64,000 nucleotides of DNA from an uncultured Faecalicoccus sp. Lineage in GTDB: Bacteria; Bacillota_I; Bacilli_A; Erysipelotrichales; Erysipelotrichaceae. The stretch is taken from the NCBI GenBank assembly GCA_902497095.1, contig CABVDD010000004.1, positions 6,622 through 70,621 on the forward strand, read 5' to 3'. The notes below the pieces were generated by a model, which saw nothing but the letters and a program-made list of their open reading frames with translations, was not told the origin of the DNA and did not search any database. This document shows, piece by piece, positions 25,361 through 34,236 of the stretch; position 1 is the stretch's first letter; the number at the start of each line of letters is the position of its first letter. A program made the translations under genes and the position numbers.

Positions 25361-26509
25361 ATGAGATGTCCAAGATGTAAAAATGAAGATCCAAGATTGT
25401 TTGGGTATGATAATGGTGTGTATTATTGTCGAAAGTGTATTTCCTTTTCCAGAGTGAATATAGGAGATACCATTATTCCTTGTACTTTGTCTAAAAAAGT
25501 ATGGAAAGGAAAGCCTACATTAGCTTATGAATTGACCGGTGCACAGAAAGAGGCTTCTGAAAAGACATTATCGTATTTAAAACAAGGAAAAGACGTGTTT
25601 GTATATGCAGCAACAGGCGCTGGAAAAACTGAAATCACTTTTGAAAGTATCTGTTATTATCTTTCTTTAGGAAAGAAAGTAGCTTTTGCGATCAGCCGAA
25701 GACAGGTGGTTTTAGAAATCGCACAACGTTTACGAACTGCTTTTAAGGAATTAACGGTTGTAGAAGTGGCACAAGATTATACATCGATAACAGATGGAGA
25801 TTTGATCGTATGTACGATGCATCAGTTGTATCGTTATCCTTATGGATTTGATTTGTTGATATTGGATGAAGTGGATGCTTTTCCATATGCCGGCAATCAG
25901 TTATTAGAACAAATCGTAAAACTTTCATGTAAAGGGCAAAAAATGTATTTGAGTGCTACACCATCAAAAGAAATATTGATGCAGATTCAACAGAATAAGA
26001 TGGAAATAGTAGAGCTGTTTGTTAGACCGCATGGTCATCCTTTAGTAATTCCAAAAATTATTCAAGCAGCTGTTTGGCGACAGGTTTTGATTTTGATACG
26101 ATTTTGTAGACGAAGCAAAAAAGAAAAGAAACAAGTTTTGGTTTTTGTGCCACGCCGCAATGATTGCCTTTGGATGACTAAGATATTGAATATATTTATA
26201 AAGACAAAAGGAATTCATTCACAGACAAAAGATAAAGATGAAGTCTTAGAAGATTTTCGTCAACACAAAACAGATGTCTTGGTATGTACAACTTTGTTAG
26301 AAAGAGGGATTACGATACCCAGTGTACAAGTTGCTGTGTTTGAAGGACAACATGTGGTATATACGGCAGCCAGTCTTATTCAGATTTTTGGACGTATTGG
26401 AAGGACCATGAAGGATCCTTTTGGAAAGGGAATTTGTTTATGTCAGTATGCCAGCGCTTCTATACGAGAATGCGTACGTATTTTGAAGCAAATGAACGCT
26501 TCTGTTTGA
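25361..26509 (+). CDS. comFA: ComFA-like DNA uptake helicase
   Basis: 382 residues. An N-terminal zinc finger (CPRCKN and CRKC) is followed by a DEAD-type ATPase: Walker A AATGAGKTE near residue 87, Walker B LDEVDAFP near 168, motif III LSATPS, and helicase motif VI LIQIFGRIGRTMKDPFGKG. It drives single-stranded DNA import during transformation. Followed by an overlapping comFC gene, the classic pair. Confidence 0.9.
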   Translation: MRCPRCKNEDPRLFGYDNGVYYCRKCISFSRVNIGDTIIPCTLSKKVWKGKPTLAYELTGAQKEASEKTLSYLKQGKDVFVYAATGAGKTEITFESICYYLSLGKKVAFAISRRQVVLEIAQRLRTAFKELTVVEVAQDYTSITDGDLIVCTMHQLYRYPYGFDLLILDEVDAFPYAGNQLLEQIVKLSCKGQKMYLSATPSKEILMQIQQNKMEIVELFVRPHGHPLVIPKIIQAAVWRQVLILIRFCRRSKKEKKQVLVFVPRRNDCLWMTKILNIFIKTKGIHSQTKDKDEVLEDFRQHKTDVLVCTTLLERGITIPSVQVAVFEGQHVVYTAASLIQIFGRIGRTMKDPFGKGICLCQYASASIRECVRILKQMNASV

Positions 26510-27126
26510 TTTGTAATGAAACTTTGGATACTTTACAAAATGTAGATCTATTTTCTTCTTGTCTTTGTAGAAAATGTAGAAGCCAGTTTCGAATGTGTAA
26601 AAAAATATATAAGATTGATAAATTAGAATGGCATGTTCTTTATGAATATGATGAATTCTTAGAGCGTGTATTGTTTCGATATAAAGAACAATGTGATCGT
26701 ATGTTAGCACCAGTGTTTTTAGAACCTGTGCAACATCGTCTGCATACGATGAAAAAATATACGGTTTGTGGTCTATGTTCCAGTGATAAAAAACGATTGC
26801 AGAGAGGATTTGATCCATTATTTGATATTTTTGATTCCTATGGTATATCCATTTATTTTCCTTTGTATAAAAATAAGGAACATAAACAAAGCCAGTTGTC
26901 GAGAAAAGAGCGTGAAAAAGTAAAGAACGTGATTTTTCGAAAAGAACAATATAGACTTTTAAATAAGCCGATTTTATTGGTCGATGATGTATGCACTACA
27001 GGCGCAAGCTTACAAAGAGCGATTGCGTTATTGGCACCACAGAAAGTTTTTGTGATTGCGGCACATCCATTGTGGCTTTCTAAACATAAAGAAATGATTG
27101 TAGAAAAAAAGAGCCTCTTTTGGTAG
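26440..27126 (+). CDS. comFC: ComFC-like phosphoribosyltransferase-fold protein
   Basis: 228 residues from ATG 26440, with GGAAAGGG nine bases upstream; ATG 26470 is an alternative. Overlaps comFA by 70 bases in another frame. N-terminal zinc finger CLICNETL...CLCRKC and C-terminal PRPP-binding loop LLVDDVCTTGASLQ (about residues 186-199). Works with ComFA in transformation. Both genes are complete. Confidence 0.88.
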   Translation: MSVCQRFYTRMRTYFEANERFCLICNETLDTLQNVDLFSSCLCRKCRSQFRMCKKIYKIDKLEWHVLYEYDEFLERVLFRYKEQCDRMLAPVFLEPVQHRLHTMKKYTVCGLCSSDKKRLQRGFDPLFDIFDSYGISIYFPLYKNKEHKQSQLSRKEREKVKNVIFRKEQYRLLNKPILLVDDVCTTGASLQRAIALLAPQKVFVIAAHPLWLSKHKEMIVEKKSLFW

Positions 27127-27149
27127 AATGAAGCAAAAGGGGAGTTAAT

Positions 27150-28403
27150 ATGACCGCAAGAAAACCTAAGGATGAAATATCCAAACTGCTAGATTCCTTT
27201 CAGGAAGAAGAAGTGTTGGAAGAAAAAATGGAAGATTTTACCGCACAAAAAAGAAGACAAGATCGTATGCATCGTGCTTCTAAACATACAATAGAGCCAG
27301 AACGAGTTCAAAGTGAGACAAATGATACAATTGTTTTGCGCCCAGAGCCAAAGAAAACAGAATCGGCTGGCGAAACTGTTATGTTTGATCCGGAGAAAAT
27401 CGAAAAAGAAGATACCGATACGAATAAAACGGTTGTGATAAATGATGATGAAATTCAATCTTTATTAGATGAGGATAAACCACCTAAACTTCGTCGTGAA
27501 GTTGTATCCAATAAAGGATCATCACATCGAAAAGAGTCTATGCCACATAAAAAACCAACGAAGAAAAAAGGACTTTCGCCAGCGGCAGTTGCCGGCATTG
27601 TGTTGGCGGTTTTAGTAGTGCTTGGTGTTATTGGCTTTGGAGTGTATTCTTTGATGAATTCAAGCAGCGATGATAAAACAGAAGAAGTAACCAAAAAACA
27701 AGAACGTGCTTATGATTCTATCAAGGAATGGTTAGATTCAATAACCGATGGAGATTATGATGGCATTGAAGATTTAGAGGAAAAATATGATTCATTGACA
27801 AAAGAACAGAAGAAGAAATTAAACAGTTATTTTGAAAAGAAAACAGGATCTACTTTTGATGAACTTTTGGCAAAGGCAAAATCGGATAGTAAAAAAGATT
27901 CTTCGAACAATAATGCCAAACTTGCAGAATTAAAAGCGCAGTTGAATAGTTTGAAATCGCAATTGTCGGATGCACAGTCCGATTTGAATGATGCGAATTC
28001 GCGTTTATCAAGTGCGCAAAGTGAGTATAATGACTGGAATAACAAATTATCTTCCTGGCAAAATACAAATGCGCAATTGGAACAAAAACAAACGGAGTTA
28101 AATACATTGGAAGCTCGAATGAAAGAACTTCAAAATATTCCTGCGGATCAGATTACTCAGGAAGAGTTAACAGAGCTGACGAACTCTTATAAAACGCAAG
28201 CTTCTTTACAACAGGAAGTTTCAAATCTGCAAGGACAGTTGAATGGAATAGGGGATTCTTCTTCGATTCAGTCTCATGTGAATTCGTCTTCTTCAAAAGT
28301 TTCGCAAGCACAATCGGATGTGGATTCAGCACAAAGTACGATTGATCAGCTGACATCACAGATTCAGGAATTGCAGGATCGAATCGATGCTTTAGAGTCA
28401 TGA
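27150..28403 (+). CDS. Single-pass membrane protein with coiled-coil extracellular domain
   Basis: 417 residues. A charged cytoplasmic part (1-145) is followed by one membrane helix (AAVAGIVLAVLVVLGVIGFG, about 148-167) and then an outside region of about 250 residues. A small helical domain (190-250) precedes a long heptad coiled coil rich in Gln/Ser/Asp (about 253-417). No catalytic motif. It may be a cell-envelope scaffold; family unknown. Followed by a strong terminator. Confidence 0.75.
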   Translation: MTARKPKDEISKLLDSFQEEEVLEEKMEDFTAQKRRQDRMHRASKHTIEPERVQSETNDTIVLRPEPKKTESAGETVMFDPEKIEKEDTDTNKTVVINDDEIQSLLDEDKPPKLRREVVSNKGSSHRKESMPHKKPTKKKGLSPAAVAGIVLAVLVVLGVIGFGVYSLMNSSSDDKTEEVTKKQERAYDSIKEWLDSITDGDYDGIEDLEEKYDSLTKEQKKKLNSYFEKKTGSTFDELLAKAKSDSKKDSSNNNAKLAELKAQLNSLKSQLSDAQSDLNDANSRLSSAQSEYNDWNNKLSSWQNTNAQLEQKQTELNTLEARMKELQNIPADQITQEELTELTNSYKTQASLQQEVSNLQGQLNGIGDSSSIQSHVNSSSSKVSQAQSDVDSAQSTIDQLTSQIQELQDRIDALES

Positions 28404-28409
28404 TTTTAC

Positions 28410-28439
28410 AAAGGGTTTAAAAACCCTTTTCTTTTTCTT
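28410..28439 (+). terminator. Terminator after the coiled-coil membrane protein gene
   Basis: AAAGGGTTT and AAACCCTTT with a minimal loop, then a T/C-rich tail. Confidence 0.88.
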
Positions 28440-28498
28440 TAACTGTGAATTGATTTTTGTTATGATGTTAAAGGTAAAACGTTAAGGACGGTGATTGC

Positions 28499-29488
28499 AT
28501 GCGCAATGCGATTATAATGGCAGCAGGTAAAGGAACCCGAATGAAGTCAACATTAAGTAAGGTTATGCATCCCATCATTGATAGACCTATGTTGGGCTAT
28601 ATTGTAGATGCATTAAGAGCTGTGCATGTGGAAAGAATAGTAATAGTTGTTGGGTATCAGGCAGAAAGTATTAAAAATGCTTTTCCGGATTGTGAATTTG
28701 CCTTGCAGGAGCCACAACTTGGAACAGGGCATGCGATTATGCAGTGTAAACGATTGTCGGATGCAACGGGAGATACATTGATCATCAATGGGGATGGACC
28801 TTGTATTCAACCGGAAACATTGGAAAAGCTGTTTCAGGCAAATCAGAATGCTTCATTAACGTTATTAAGTGCTGTATTAGAAGATGGTGCACATTATGGA
28901 CGTATTGTTCGTAATGAAAGTGGCGATGTAGTATCTATTGTTGAGGCAAAAGATTGCACGATGGAGCAAAGAAAAATTTGTGAAATCAATGCGGGAATGT
29001 ATTGTTTCAAAAATGAAGATCTTTTTGCCCATATTGATGATCTTCAGCCAAACAATGCGCAAAATGAGTATTATATAACCGATATGGTAAAGATACTTGC
29101 CGATTTAGGTAAAAAAGTAAATGCGTGTGTGATTGAAGATCGAGATGAAGTTATGGGAATCAACGATTGTGTAGAGCTTAATAAAGCCTATGTGTGGATG
29201 CGCAATCGTATTAATACAGAATGGATGAAAAAGGGTGTACAGATCGTGGATCCGCTTCGAACAGTTATTGGAAAAGATGTCAAGATCGGACATGATGTGA
29301 TTATTCATCCTAATGTAGAAATATTAGGACAGACGGAGATTGGAGATTTTGTAGAAATTCTTCCAAATTCGTATATAAAGGATGCAGTCATTGGTGATCA
29401 TGCCATGATTGATTCCAGCAAGGTTGTTAACACTAGGGTAAAAACGAGTCAAAGCGTTGGCCCTATGGCATACCTTCATTCAGGATAA
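28499..29488 (+). CDS. glmU: Shortened GlmU: UDP-GlcNAc pyrophosphorylase without acetyltransferase domain
   Basis: 329 residues, against about 455 for bifunctional GlmU. The N-terminal nucleotidyltransferase domain is complete (MAAGKGTRMKSTLSKVMHP, LGTGHAIMQ, NGDGPCIQ, EINAGMYCF, NEYYITDM). Only the first coils of the left-handed beta helix follow; the protein ends at VGPMAYLHSG, which aligns with the IGPFARLRPG region near residue 336 of E. coli GlmU. The acetyl-CoA site and catalytic His/Asn are absent. No remnant lies in the 59 bases before prs. The glmU-prs order is the standard one in Firmicutes. The GDxP metal-binding motif is retained. Confidence 0.85.
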   Translation: MRNAIIMAAGKGTRMKSTLSKVMHPIIDRPMLGYIVDALRAVHVERIVIVVGYQAESIKNAFPDCEFALQEPQLGTGHAIMQCKRLSDATGDTLIINGDGPCIQPETLEKLFQANQNASLTLLSAVLEDGAHYGRIVRNESGDVVSIVEAKDCTMEQRKICEINAGMYCFKNEDLFAHIDDLQPNNAQNEYYITDMVKILADLGKKVNACVIEDRDEVMGINDCVELNKAYVWMRNRINTEWMKKGVQIVDPLRTVIGKDVKIGHDVIIHPNVEILGQTEIGDFVEILPNSYIKDAVIGDHAMIDSSKVVNTRVKTSQSVGPMAYLHSG

Positions 29489-29547
29489 AACTATCGAGTA
29501 TTAAAAAAACAGATAAAATAGTATCAGGGAAGAGGAAAGGAACAATC

Positions 29548-30501
29548 ATGGAAAACACTATAGTATTTGGATTATCATCTAGCATGAATTTAGCAAAACA
29601 TATTTGCGATGAATTAGGAATGGAATTAGGAAAAAGTAAAGTAAATCACTTTGCGGATGGAGAAGTATTAGTAGAATTAGGAGAAAGTGTACGTGGAAAA
29701 CATGTGTACTTTGTTCAGAGCACAAATTGTCCGGTTAATGATAACTTAATGGAAATCTTAATTGGTATCGATGCCTGTAAGCGAGCCAGTGCCGCAAGCA
29801 TTAACTGTATCATTCCTTATTTTGGTTATGCACGTCAGGATCGTAAGGCGAAACCTCGTCAGCCTATTTCGGCTAAATTGGTTGTTAGTCTTTTGGAAAG
29901 AGCGGGGGCTACAAGAGTTGTTACCGTGGATCTGCATGCCAATCAGATTCAGGGGTTCTTTGATATTCCAGCAGATGATATCACAAGTATGGGATTGATA
30001 GGAGATTATTTTAATCATAAAGAAGGCTTAGGTGAAGTTGTGGTTGTAAGTCCAGATCACGGTGGAACAGTAAGAGCACGTAATTTGGCAGATATTCTAG
30101 GAGCACCAGTAGCTATTATTGATAAACGACGTCCTAAACCAAATGTGGCAGTTGCCATGAACTTGTTAGGTGATGTCAAAGATAAAACTGCGATATTGAT
30201 CGATGATATGGTAGATACAGCTGGTACGCTTGTTTCTGGTGTAGAAATGTTGAAAAAACAAGGTGCTAAAGAAGTATATGCAGCCTGCAGCCATGGTGTT
30301 TTATCAGGACCGGCAGTAGAGCGTTTGAAAAATAGCGGTTTGAAAGAATTTGTTTGTACAGATACGATCGATCAAACAGAAAATCAGAAAAATCTTCCAA
30401 ACTTGGTTGTGTTATCTATTGCACCATTAATTGCCGCACTGATTCAAGCTGTGGAATCTAACTCTTCATTAAGTGTAGCCCTGACTCATGCTTTTGAATA
30501 A
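29548..30501 (+). CDS. prs: Ribose-phosphate pyrophosphokinase
   Basis: 317 residues, full length. Signature VTVDLHANQIQGFFDIP (about residues 128-144), KRRPKPN flexible loop and PRPP loop ILIDDMVDTAGT (about 216-227). Makes PRPP from ribose 5-phosphate and ATP for nucleotide, His and Trp synthesis. RBS AGGAAAGG. Stop shares one base with the next gene. Confidence 0.97.
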   Translation: MENTIVFGLSSSMNLAKHICDELGMELGKSKVNHFADGEVLVELGESVRGKHVYFVQSTNCPVNDNLMEILIGIDACKRASAASINCIIPYFGYARQDRKAKPRQPISAKLVVSLLERAGATRVVTVDLHANQIQGFFDIPADDITSMGLIGDYFNHKEGLGEVVVVSPDHGGTVRARNLADILGAPVAIIDKRRPKPNVAVAMNLLGDVKDKTAILIDDMVDTAGTLVSGVEMLKKQGAKEVYAACSHGVLSGPAVERLKNSGLKEFVCTDTIDQTENQKNLPNLVVLSIAPLIAALIQAVESNSSLSVALTHAFE

Positions 30502-30857
30502 TGAAAACGTTATTTATCGGCTATCCTAAATGTTCGACATGCCAAAAAGCGTATAAAGCATTGGAAGATTTGGGTATTCATGCTCAATATCGAAACATCA
30601 AAGAAGAAAATCCGACAAAAGAAGAAATTCAATCATGGATCGATCAAGGTGTTGAACTTTCCAAACTGTTTAATACAAGTGGCATGTTGTATAGAGAACT
30701 AAATCTTAAGGAAAAGCGAAAAACTTATACAGACCAGCAGTTGGTTGATTTATTGGCAACGGATGGAATGTTAGTAAAAAGACCAATCGTTATACAGGGC
30801 CATACGATTATTGTTGGTAAAAAAGAAAATGAATATGCATTGTTAGAAAAAGACTGA
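30501..30857 (+). CDS. ArsC/Spx-family protein
   Basis: 118 residues. Thioredoxin-like ArsC fold with redox CxxC (YPKCSTCQKA, Cys11 and Cys14), the NIKEENPTKEEI helix and VKRPIVIQGHTIIVG near the C-terminus. This length and the CxxC match Spx/MgsR-type regulators and YffB-like proteins. Neither RNA polymerase binding nor arsenate reduction can be inferred with certainty. Starts on the last base of prs. Confidence 0.85.
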   Translation: MKTLFIGYPKCSTCQKAYKALEDLGIHAQYRNIKEENPTKEEIQSWIDQGVELSKLFNTSGMLYRELNLKEKRKTYTDQQLVDLLATDGMLVKRPIVIQGHTIIVGKKENEYALLEKD

Positions 30858-30863
30858 TGTATG

Positions 30864-30896
30864 ATCCCGAAGATGTGCGATCCTCGGGATTTTTCT
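30864..30896 (+). terminator. Terminator after the ArsC/Spx-like gene
   Basis: ATCCCGA...TCGGGAT hairpin with an inner extension and TTTTT tail. Confidence 0.82.
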
Positions 30897-30930
30897 TGTT
30901 TACTGCATTATACTTGTTTACTGCATTATA
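30895..30930. repeat. 18-bp perfect tandem duplication before hemC
   Basis: CTTGTTTACTGCATTATA occurs twice back to back (30895-30912 and 30913-30930). Each copy ends in a -10-like element; the second makes TATAAT at 30927-30932. It sits between the terminator and the hemC RBS. Confidence 0.85.
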
Positions 30931-30951
30931 ATGGATAAAAAAGGGGGCTTT

Positions 30952-31833
30952 ATGAAGATTCGAATAGGAACTAGAAAATCAAAGCTTGCCATGTTACAGA
31001 CAAAGCTTGTGATGGATGGCATTAGAAAGATGGAACCGGATGCCAATATGGAAATCGTAACAATAACGACAAAAGGGGATAAAGATCGGCAAACGCCTTT
31101 ATATGCGATGGGGTCTACAGGTGTTTTTGTCAAAGATATAGAGCAGGCGTTATTGGATGGAACGATCGATATGGCAGTACATTCTTTAAAAGATGTCAGC
31201 TCCATCATGGATGAAAGATTAATGTTGTTGCCATTTATGTTATTTGAAGATAAAAGAGATTGTCTGATCACAAAAGAACATAAAACTCTAAAAACTTTAA
31301 AGCCCAATGCGATCATTGCGACAAGCAGTATGAGAAGAATGGCATGTATTCATCGTATTCGACCAGATATACAATTTGTATCTATTCGAGGAAATATAAA
31401 TACACGTATAAAAAAGCTGCATGAACAAAATATAGATGGACTTGTATTGGCAACGGCAGGTTTAAAAAGACTGCATTTAGAATCTTATATTGACGAGATT
31501 TTAGAACCAGATGTCATCGTTCCAGCTTGTGGGCAGGGAACGATTGCAATACAGATTCGAAAAGAGGATCGATCCCTTTTTGATGCGTGGATAAAGCCAT
31601 CTATTTTGATGCAGGAAGTACAAATTGAAAGAGAATTCTTAGCTTTATCTAAAGCAGGATGTCATTATCCTATAGGATGTATGGCCAAAATAAAGGAAGA
31701 CTCTGTTGAAGTTTATGCGTGTTTAGGAACAACGATAGAAGATACATCGTTTGTTCATGAAGAATATTCTTTGAAACAGCTTAGTCAGGCTGCCAAACTG
31801 ACGTATCAAAAAGTAGGTGAGAAAGTAAAATGA
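30952..31833 (+). CDS. hemC: Hydroxymethylbilane synthase (porphobilinogen deaminase)
   Basis: 293 residues from ATG 30952, which has AAGGGGG upstream; an in-frame ATG at 30931 would place the RBS inside the gene. MKIRIGTRKSKLAMLQT start, SLKDVS loop, TSSMRRMA and RGNINTR for substrate binding, and the dipyrromethane-cofactor Cys in SKAGCHYPIGC (about 243). Makes the linear tetrapyrrole. First gene of a siroheme operon; hemA, hemL and hemB are not in the window. Confidence 0.95.
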   Translation: MKIRIGTRKSKLAMLQTKLVMDGIRKMEPDANMEIVTITTKGDKDRQTPLYAMGSTGVFVKDIEQALLDGTIDMAVHSLKDVSSIMDERLMLLPFMLFEDKRDCLITKEHKTLKTLKPNAIIATSSMRRMACIHRIRPDIQFVSIRGNINTRIKKLHEQNIDGLVLATAGLKRLHLESYIDEILEPDVIVPACGQGTIAIQIRKEDRSLFDAWIKPSILMQEVQIEREFLALSKAGCHYPIGCMAKIKEDSVEVYACLGTTIEDTSFVHEEYSLKQLSQAAKLTYQKVGEKVK

Positions 31834-33212
31834 TTTGGTTTGTAGGAGCAGGATGTTTTCATGCGGATATGTTGACATTAGGTGCCAAAAAAATTTTGGA
31901 ACAAGCCGATTGTGTATTGTATGATCATCTGGTCAATACTGAATTTTTAGAATATACAAAAGAAGATTGTGAACGTATCTGTGTAGGTAAACGTGGGCAC
32001 AAAGCTTCTTTTTTACAGGAAGATATATTTACTTTACTTGTCGAAAAAGATAGACAATACCAACAAGTGGTACGTTTAAAAGGTGGTGATCCCTTTTTAT
32101 TTGCCAGAGGCAGTGAAGAAATGCACTATGTATTAGAACATGGATGTGATTGTCAATATGTACCAGGTATCAGCAGTGCCATAGGTGCTTTGGGATATGC
32201 TGGAATACCGGTGACGCAACGCCATACGGCTACTGGTTTTATCGTTCATACCCTGCATTATCAAGATGGAAAAGATCATTTGAATTATGATGCGATAGCT
32301 CATGAAAAAAATACACAGATCTTTTTTATGGGTTCTCATAAAGTAAAGACCTTGGTTCAAAATTGCCTGGAACATGGAATGAAACCAGATACCCCCATTG
32401 CCTTAGGTTCTCATTTAAGTTATCCAAGGCAAAAAGTATTATGTTCGAGTCTTAAAGAAATCTTACATCAAGATATAAGCAGCTATGATGCGCCATTATT
32501 GATCGTGATTGGAGATGTTGTCAAAGAACAATCTTTGTTGGATAACACTTCTCGATTGTCTTGTTTTTCCAAACAAGTGCTTTTTTGCAGCATAGATGAG
32601 AGTACATGGCCTATTGACGACTTATTATTAAAAAAAGGCATTTTCACATATACAAGACAAGTGGCGCAACCGGTTTATGATCATGATGAAAATTGGGATG
32701 CAGCGGCTTATGACAGTCTTGTTTTCAGCTCTCGTCATGCCGTAAAAGGATTTTTTCAGTATTTAAAAGAAAAAAGAATCGATATACGTTTTCTTAGACA
32801 AAAAATGTACTGTATTGGACAAAAAACAAAAGAAGAATTGGAAAATAAAGGTATTTTAAGTCAGAGAGTTTTTTCTTGTTCTCAAGAAATGATCGAACAA
32901 ATCAAAGATAGAAAAAGAACTTGTTATATAAAGGCAAAAGATGTAAAAACGGTCCTACCTTCTTTTAGTTGTTATCGAATGGAAGAAAAGAAATTTCATT
33001 TGCCTAATCAGATGCTGGATGCTTTGGCAATCACTTGTCCGCAGGCTTTAGAAATACTAGATAAAAAGGGAATTGATAAAGATATTCCAGTATTTTGTTT
33101 TGGACACAAATCAAAAGATAAGGCCAAAGAGTTAGGCTTTTCATCCATTCATATTTGCCCTTCTTCTAGAGAAGCCATTGTTCAAGAAATTATATCTTAC
33201 TTTGAGGGATAA
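31830..33212 (+). CDS. Uroporphyrinogen-III methyltransferase fused to uroporphyrinogen-III synthase
   Basis: 460 residues with two domains. Residues 1-235: CobA/SUMT methylase (FVGAGCFHADMLTLGA, VRLKGGDPFLFARGSEE, VPGISSAIGALGYAGIPVT). Residues 245-460: a divergent HemD domain (FSSRHAVKGFFQYL, CIGQKTKEELENKG). Together they close uroporphyrinogen III and methylate it to precorrin-2. CobA-HemD fusions are known in Firmicutes. Overlaps hemC by four bases. Confidence 0.9.
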   Translation: MIWFVGAGCFHADMLTLGAKKILEQADCVLYDHLVNTEFLEYTKEDCERICVGKRGHKASFLQEDIFTLLVEKDRQYQQVVRLKGGDPFLFARGSEEMHYVLEHGCDCQYVPGISSAIGALGYAGIPVTQRHTATGFIVHTLHYQDGKDHLNYDAIAHEKNTQIFFMGSHKVKTLVQNCLEHGMKPDTPIALGSHLSYPRQKVLCSSLKEILHQDISSYDAPLLIVIGDVVKEQSLLDNTSRLSCFSKQVLFCSIDESTWPIDDLLLKKGIFTYTRQVAQPVYDHDENWDAAAYDSLVFSSRHAVKGFFQYLKEKRIDIRFLRQKMYCIGQKTKEELENKGILSQRVFSCSQEMIEQIKDRKRTCYIKAKDVKTVLPSFSCYRMEEKKFHLPNQMLDALAITCPQALEILDKKGIDKDIPVFCFGHKSKDKAKELGFSSIHICPSSREAIVQEIISYFEG

Positions 33213-33213
33213 T

Positions 33214-34236
33214 ATGCGTATTTGTTTAGATATAGAATTTGAAAAAGCCGTTGTTTGTATTTTAGGTGGCGGAAAACTGGCATTGCGAAAAGCTAAACAG
33301 TTTTTAGAAGCTCAATCCATCATTTATATCAGTGCTTTATCTTATGAAGAAGCGTTTGATCATTTACCAGTGCATAAAGTGAATCAAGAGCAGCTTTATA
33401 AAAAATTAAAAGAAGCTAAACTTGCGATTGCCTGTACTGAAGATGAACAAGCCAATCGCGCGTTTGTTGCACAAGCTAAAGCCAATAAAGTACTTACCAT
33501 GTCAGCACGAAGAAATCAGGGGCAAGATACATTTAGTATGACGCAACTGCGCTTACCAAATATGGTGCTTGCCACCCATACGCAAGGCTCATTTCCTGTT
33601 GCGAATCGATATTTACTTCAGGATTGGCAAAGACGGCTTTCTGTTTTGGATTCAATTCGTAAAAATTTAAAGGATCATTCGCTGTGTAAAGATTTAATGG
33701 ATTTGACACAGGAACAGTTATTCTTTTTACAGAAAGCTTTACATTATAAACGCGCTATCGTGTATTTGCTTCATGGAAACTCTTCGTATAAGGCTTATAA
33801 ACAGTGTGAGAATCTGGTGAATTATGCCGAGGAAAAATGGAGTACATATGCTATAGGCTATGTGTTTTTAGCTAAGAAATATAAGAATATAGATTTGAAA
33901 AAATGGTGTGCGATCTTAAAAGATTTAAACATCAAAACACATTTTGTATTGTTGTTCTGGCAAAGAGGAAGCTATGTCAGTCAGGCCGAAACAGTGTTGA
34001 GCGATTATTCCTTTTTTTGGCAATGTATATGGATCAATCCTGAAACGATCGTTGGAAAAGATCAAAGCTATATTTTACATATAAATTCAAAAAACAGGGA
34101 TAAAGACAGTATAGTTTTAAGCATTCTGGATTCTCCTTTCATGAAACGTTCTTATCCTCAACATCGTTTTATGGCCGTTTTAGATCAGGAAAATCAAATA
34201 GAAAGGATCGTGCATGAAACCAACCCAGTTATTTAG
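33214..34236 (+). CDS. SirC-like precorrin-2 dehydrogenase with C-terminal CbiX-like region
   Basis: 340 residues from ATG 33214 (GAGGGA upstream), two bases after the previous stop. Residues 10-145 have the NAD-binding motif CILGGGKLALRKA and TEDEQANRA, as in SirC/Met8. Residues 165-340 are unusual: YLLHGNSSYKAYKQ (184-197) resembles the HGS site of CbiX/SirB ferrochelatases, but the second expected His (GxH) is replaced in LLFWQRGSYVSQ. Expected to oxidise precorrin-2 and perhaps insert iron to make siroheme. The second function is uncertain. Confidence 0.72.
   Translation: MRICLDIEFEKAVVCILGGGKLALRKAKQFLEAQSIIYISALSYEEAFDHLPVHKVNQEQLYKKLKEAKLAIACTEDEQANRAFVAQAKANKVLTMSARRNQGQDTFSMTQLRLPNMVLATHTQGSFPVANRYLLQDWQRRLSVLDSIRKNLKDHSLCKDLMDLTQEQLFFLQKALHYKRAIVYLLHGNSSYKAYKQCENLVNYAEEKWSTYAIGYVFLAKKYKNIDLKKWCAILKDLNIKTHFVLLFWQRGSYVSQAETVLSDYSFFWQCIWINPETIVGKDQSYILHINSKNRDKDSIVLSILDSPFMKRSYPQHRFMAVLDQENQIERIVHETNPVI

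Noticed and set aside
27827..28401. Antisense open frames over the coiled-coil gene
   Set aside because: They arise from low-complexity codons of the coiled coil; no RBS or conserved motifs.
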